From Acidobacteriota bacterium (GTDB lineage Bacteria > Acidobacteriota > HRBIN11), in the NCBI GenBank assembly GCA_030550225.1, contig JAUQPV010000109.1, forward strand, positions 1 to 7,834: a stretch of DNA of 7,834 nt. Reading direction: 5' to 3'. Numbering within the stretch: position 1 is the stretch's first letter; the number at the start of each line of letters is the position of its first letter. Positions 4,714 through 7,834 of this stretch are shown piece after piece. The translations under genes were made by a program, and so were the position numbers. The notes beneath the pieces were generated by a model that did no database searches, was not told the origin of the DNA, and saw only the letters and a list, made by a program, of their open reading frames with translations.

Positions 4714-6540
4714 GTGAAATTCCGAAACCTGGCCGAGATGTTTCTTCATTACGTGAGGCAGTATGACCGCCCGGATGCCCTCTACGTCAAGCGTCACGGC
4801 CAGTACCGGCCTATCTCGACGCGGGAGTTTTACGATCACGTCGTCGAACTGGCCCACTTCCTGCGGTCGATGAACGTCCAGCCGGGCGACCGGGTGGCCA
4901 TCCTGTCCGAGAATCGACCCGAGTGGTTCTACACCGACATGGCCGTCCTTTCGATAGGCGGGGCCAGCGTCCCCATCTATGCGACTCTTCCGCCGGGCCA
5001 GATCGCTTACATCTTGCGGGATGCCCAGACGGTCGGGATCTTCGTCTCGACGCTGGAGCAGTTGGCCAAGATCGAGCAGATCGCAACTGAACTGACGGCT
5101 TTCCTCCGGTTTGTCGTCCTATTCGAAGAGGCGGGCGACTACCGGCCGGCCCTGCCGGAGGGCGTCCAGTTCTTCTCCCTGGAGCGGGCGATGGAGATGG
5201 GACGCCAGGACCGGGCCCGCCAGCCGGATTGGTGGGAGCGGACCGTCGCCACCGTTCAACCGGAGGACTTGGCGACGATCATCTATACCTCGGGTACGAC
5301 GGGCGAGCCTAAGGGGGTCATGCTGACCCATCGGAATTTCCTGTCCAATATCGAGGCGACCCTGCAAGTCCTCTCGTTGGGGCCCTCGGACGTGCATCTT
5401 TCCTTTTTACCCCTAAGCCACGTGTTCGAGCGGATGGCCGGTTACTACACGATGCTGGCCGGGGGCGCTCGCGTCGCCTTTGCCGAGAGTCTCGAGAAGG
5501 TCGCCGAAAACCTCTTAGAGATTCGGCCGACTATCATCATCGCCGTGCCTCGGTTCTATGAAAAGGTCAAGGCCCGGATTGACGAGATGGCCCGTCAGCT
5601 CACGGGGCTTCGGAAGCGTCTGTTCGAGTGGGCCCTGCGGGTCGCCGACCGGGTCGGGGAGCGGCGGCGGGCCGGGCAGGCCGTTCCGCCGTGGCTGGCT
5701 CTTCAATACGCCCTGGCCGACCGACTCGTCTACCACAAGATCAAGGCCCGGACCGGTGGGCGGGTGCGGACTCTGGTCTCGGGCGGGGCGGCCCTCCGGA
5801 AGGACATTGCCATCTTCTTCGATAACCTGGGCCTGCGGATCCTGGAAGGCTACGGTCTGACCGAGACCTCACCCGTCATCTCCGTCAACACGCCGACGGC
5901 CTGGAAGCCGGGCAGCGTGGGCCGACCCATCCCGGGCGTCGAGGTCAAGATCGCCGAGGACGGTGAAATTCTGACGCGGGGGCCCCACGTGATGAAGGGC
6001 TACTTCCGACGGCCTGAGGCTACGCAGGCGGCCATCGACCCCGAGGGTTGGTTTCACACGGGCGACATCGGGTACCTGGACGCGGACGGCTTCCTGTATA
6101 TTACCGACCGTAAGAAGGACATCCTCGTGACGGCCGGCGGCAAGAACATCGCCCCCCAGAAAATCGAGAACCTGCTCAAGCAGAGTCCCTGGATCGAGGA
6201 GGTCATGGTCGTCGGGGACGGCAAGCCTTACCCGGCCGCTTTCATCGTGCCGAATCGGGAGCGGCTCGTGGCATGGGCCCAGGAGAAGGGCCTGCCCGTG
6301 GAGCCTTACGAGGAGCTCCTCCGACATCCGGCGGTTATCCAGCTCTACGAGCAAATCTTGCAAGACCTCCAGACGTCGCTGGCCCGCTTCGAACAGGTCA
6401 AGCGCTTCGTCCTGCTTCCCCAATCCTTTACGATCGAGGCCGGCGAGCTGACCCCGACCCTGAAGGTCCGGCGTCGGATCGTGATGGAGAAATACGGGCA
6501 CCTCATGCGGGAACTCTATCCCGAAGAGGTCACGGCTTGA
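4714..6540 (+). CDS. Long-chain acyl-CoA synthetase (AMP-forming, FAA1/FadD15-like)
   Basis: A 608-residue ANL-superfamily enzyme that activates long-chain fatty acids to acyl-CoA through an acyl-adenylate, in the cytosol or at the inner membrane. The P-loop is YTSGTTGEPKGVMLTH (191-206). GYGLTETSP (379-387) is the adenylate-binding motif. WFHTGDIG (446-453) carries Asp451, DRKKD (465-469) starts the C-terminal lid, and the catalytic lysine is probably Lys584 in LTPTLKVRR. All core residues are present and length fits the COG1022 group. I chose GTG at 4714 because GGAG lies eight bases upstream (4702-4705) and homology-like sequence begins there. The frame is open 42 codons further back, but that segment is proline-rich and covers repeat DNA. 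The stop overlaps the start of the next gene. Chain-length preference cannot be read from sequence. Confidence 0.93.
   Translation: MKFRNLAEMFLHYVRQYDRPDALYVKRHGQYRPISTREFYDHVVELAHFLRSMNVQPGDRVAILSENRPEWFYTDMAVLSIGGASVPIYATLPPGQIAYILRDAQTVGIFVSTLEQLAKIEQIATELTAFLRFVVLFEEAGDYRPALPEGVQFFSLERAMEMGRQDRARQPDWWERTVATVQPEDLATIIYTSGTTGEPKGVMLTHRNFLSNIEATLQVLSLGPSDVHLSFLPLSHVFERMAGYYTMLAGGARVAFAESLEKVAENLLEIRPTIIIAVPRFYEKVKARIDEMARQLTGLRKRLFEWALRVADRVGERRRAGQAVPPWLALQYALADRLVYHKIKARTGGRVRTLVSGGAALRKDIAIFFDNLGLRILEGYGLTETSPVISVNTPTAWKPGSVGRPIPGVEVKIAEDGEILTRGPHVMKGYFRRPEATQAAIDPEGWFHTGDIGYLDADGFLYITDRKKDILVTAGGKNIAPQKIENLLKQSPWIEEVMVVGDGKPYPAAFIVPNRERLVAWAQEKGLPVEPYEELLRHPAVIQLYEQILQDLQTSLARFEQVKRFVLLPQSFTIEAGELTPTLKVRRRIVMEKYGHLMRELYPEEVTA
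6523..6529 (+). promoter_or_regulatory. Ribosome binding site for the coupled DUF4388 gene
   Basis: GAAGAGG, inside the last codons of the acyl-CoA synthetase gene, lies seven bases before TTG at 6537. It supports the TTG as the start, overlapping the TGA stop (TTGA). Confidence 0.6.
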
Positions 6541-7834
6541 AAAAGGGACTCCCCAGCTCGGGTCGACTGACGGACTATCCGGTCCTTTCCTTATGGGGGC
6601 TCGTCTATCAGCGGCAAGACACGGGAAGCTTGCGCCTGATATGGAACAGCCTGGAGAAGACCTTCTGGGTTCGGTCGGGCCATGTCGTCGCCGCTACGTC
6701 GGACTTAGAGGGGGAACACCTCCTGGACTTTTTGCTCCCTGACTTCAAGGCGGCGATCGTTCCGCGGTACGACGTGTGGCGGGAACTGCCCCTACCGGCC
6801 GTTATGGAACAATGCCTCTCGGTCGCCGGTATCCCGGCCGAAAAGATCCAGGCGGCCTTGGAGGCTTCTATCTATCTGAACTTGGGGAGCGCCCTCTCCT
6901 GGTATGGTGCGGAATTTGCCTGGACGCCCGCCGACCCGCCGGACTTTCCGTGCGCCGTCTGGTTACCGATTCCGGCCTTGCTGTGGAAAGTCCTTCAGGG
7001 CGTGCGGGACGTCGAAACCCTCTGGAAGCAAGTCCGTTCACCCTCGGGTATGATCCGGCTGAAGCCCGACTTCCTCACGGAGGCCCAGGGCCTGGGACTG
7101 ACCCCCCAGGACGCTTACTTCGTCCAGCTCCTGGACGGTCGGGTCCACTGGGACTACGCCGTTCAGGTCAGCGGCCTCCCCCCGACCCGGGCCGTTCAGA
7201 TCGCGTGCCTGGCCATCGCCTGCGGGTGGGCCGAACCCTCGACAGCGACCGACCCCGAGCGTTCGACGCCTCCGACCCCGTCGGCGACGGCATCGTCGCC
7301 GGCCCAGGAGGCCCTCCTGCAAGCGGCCCTGTATCGACAGAAGGTCTTAAACTTTTACAAAAACCTGGCCCGGGTGTCGCCTCAGCAAGTCCTGATGGTC
7401 ACGCCCCAGACGCCCCGATCCGAGCTGGAAGCCAACTACCGCCGACTCTTGGAGGAATATGACCCTGACCGATGCTTGCGAGACCCGGCTTTACGGGACC
7501 TCCACACGATGGTCGTCGCCATCCGGGATGCCATCCAACGGGCGTATGAACAGGTCGCCCCGACGATCCCCGAAGAGGCGCCGCCCCCGCTGGCCCGGAC
7601 CCCGACGCCCCCAGAAGGCCTGGGCTCACAGACGATTCAATACTGGAAACTCAAGCCTCGAGACCCGAATGAGGCCGCCCCGACCCAGGCCAGCCCGTCC
7701 GATGCTCCGTCGCCCCGGTCGGTCCCGAAGACACCGCAAGAGATCGCCCGCTTCCTACGGCTTCAGGCCTTGGATTACATCCGCTCCGGCGAAAACTGGC
7801 AGGCCGCCCGGGCCCTGGAAAACGCCATCCAGCT
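6537..7834 (+). CDS. DUF4388 (PATAN) protein with degenerate J-like domain and TPR start, 3' partial
   Basis: Open to the window edge, 432 codons visible. It starts with TTG overlapping the previous stop, so it is missed if only ATG/GTG starts are considered. Residues about 9-120 fit DUF4388/PATAN, with SGRLTDYPVLSLWGLVYQ, TGSLRL and WVRSGHVVAA. Residues 145-232 look like the winged, two-part segment often following it (LQGVRD...LTPQD...LLDGRV...GLPPTRA). A Pro/Ser/Thr linker follows (233-258). Residues 267-340 resemble a J domain: NFYKNL, a central helix with YRRLLEEYDPDR, then an AIRDAIQRAYEQ helix. The HPD tripeptide is DPD (309-311), so Hsp70 stimulation is unlikely. A second Pro-rich linker (344-400) leads to QEIARFLRLQALDYIRSGENWQ, the likely first TPR helix. 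There is no signal peptide, so it is cytosolic. Such proteins are linked by analogy to signalling or motility scaffolds, but its role here is unknown. Confidence 0.8.
   Translation, partial: MKKGLPSSGRLTDYPVLSLWGLVYQRQDTGSLRLIWNSLEKTFWVRSGHVVAATSDLEGEHLLDFLLPDFKAAIVPRYDVWRELPLPAVMEQCLSVAGIPAEKIQAALEASIYLNLGSALSWYGAEFAWTPADPPDFPCAVWLPIPALLWKVLQGVRDVETLWKQVRSPSGMIRLKPDFLTEAQGLGLTPQDAYFVQLLDGRVHWDYAVQVSGLPPTRAVQIACLAIACGWAEPSTATDPERSTPPTPSATASSPAQEALLQAALYRQKVLNFYKNLARVSPQQVLMVTPQTPRSELEANYRRLLEEYDPDRCLRDPALRDLHTMVVAIRDAIQRAYEQVAPTIPEEAPPPLARTPTPPEGLGSQTIQYWKLKPRDPNEAAPTQASPSDAPSPRSVPKTPQEIARFLRLQALDYIRSGENWQAARALENAIQ

Noticed and set aside
6776..7462. A 228-codon plus-strand open frame in another frame of the DUF4388 gene
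   Set aside because: The overlapping frame from TTG 6537 has DUF4388 and J-like features, a ribosome site and coupling to the upstream stop. This one is proline/glycine/arginine-rich with no features.

Overview
The window is GC-rich, with heavy use of GTC, CGG and CTG codons. It carries genes of a Gram-negative bacterium: an outer-membrane beta-barrel with a signal peptide, a secreted Ig-like repeat protein, and a DUF4388 (PATAN) protein fused to a J-domain-like segment and a probable TPR. That last architecture is, to my knowledge, typical of Acidobacteriota, Myxococcota and relatives. The MNT/HEPN pair and the many short-period intergenic repeats also fit a thermophile-rich or deep-branching lineage. 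Phylum placement is inference; there is no rRNA or marker gene to settle it.

Layout. 1-545 has no gene I can support, but it is rich in short palindromes and 7-nt-period repeats. 546-1199 (+) is a HAD-superfamily phosphatase/phosphomutase. It converges on 1246-2565 (-), an OmpP1/FadL/TodX-like outer-membrane protein. 2566-2901 is a 336-base divergent intergenic region with a 77-base heptamer array. 2902-3237 (+) is a MntA-type minimal nucleotidyltransferase. Its HEPN partner survives only as a 15-codon start overlapping its 3' end (3206-3253). 3470-4582 (+) is a secreted or lipid-anchored protein made of three Ig-like repeats with strictly spaced cysteines. 4714-6540 (+) is a long-chain acyl-CoA synthetase. 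6537 to the window edge (+) is the DUF4388/J-like/TPR protein, translationally coupled to the synthetase.

How the genes may relate. The FadL-like barrel and the acyl-CoA synthetase could serve uptake and activation of fatty acids, but they lie on opposite strands in separate transcription units. The synthetase and the DUF4388 protein are almost certainly one operon. The nucleotidyltransferase looks like the surviving half of a decayed toxin-antitoxin pair.

The most unusual content is non-coding. Degenerate arrays with a 7-nt period, built from at least three motif families, lie just upstream of two genes. The array edge nearest the gene is about 30-35 bases from the start codon in both cases. 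A short 8-nt-period array precedes a third gene. I did not find a CRISPR array, insertion sequence, tRNA, rRNA or clearly new defence system.
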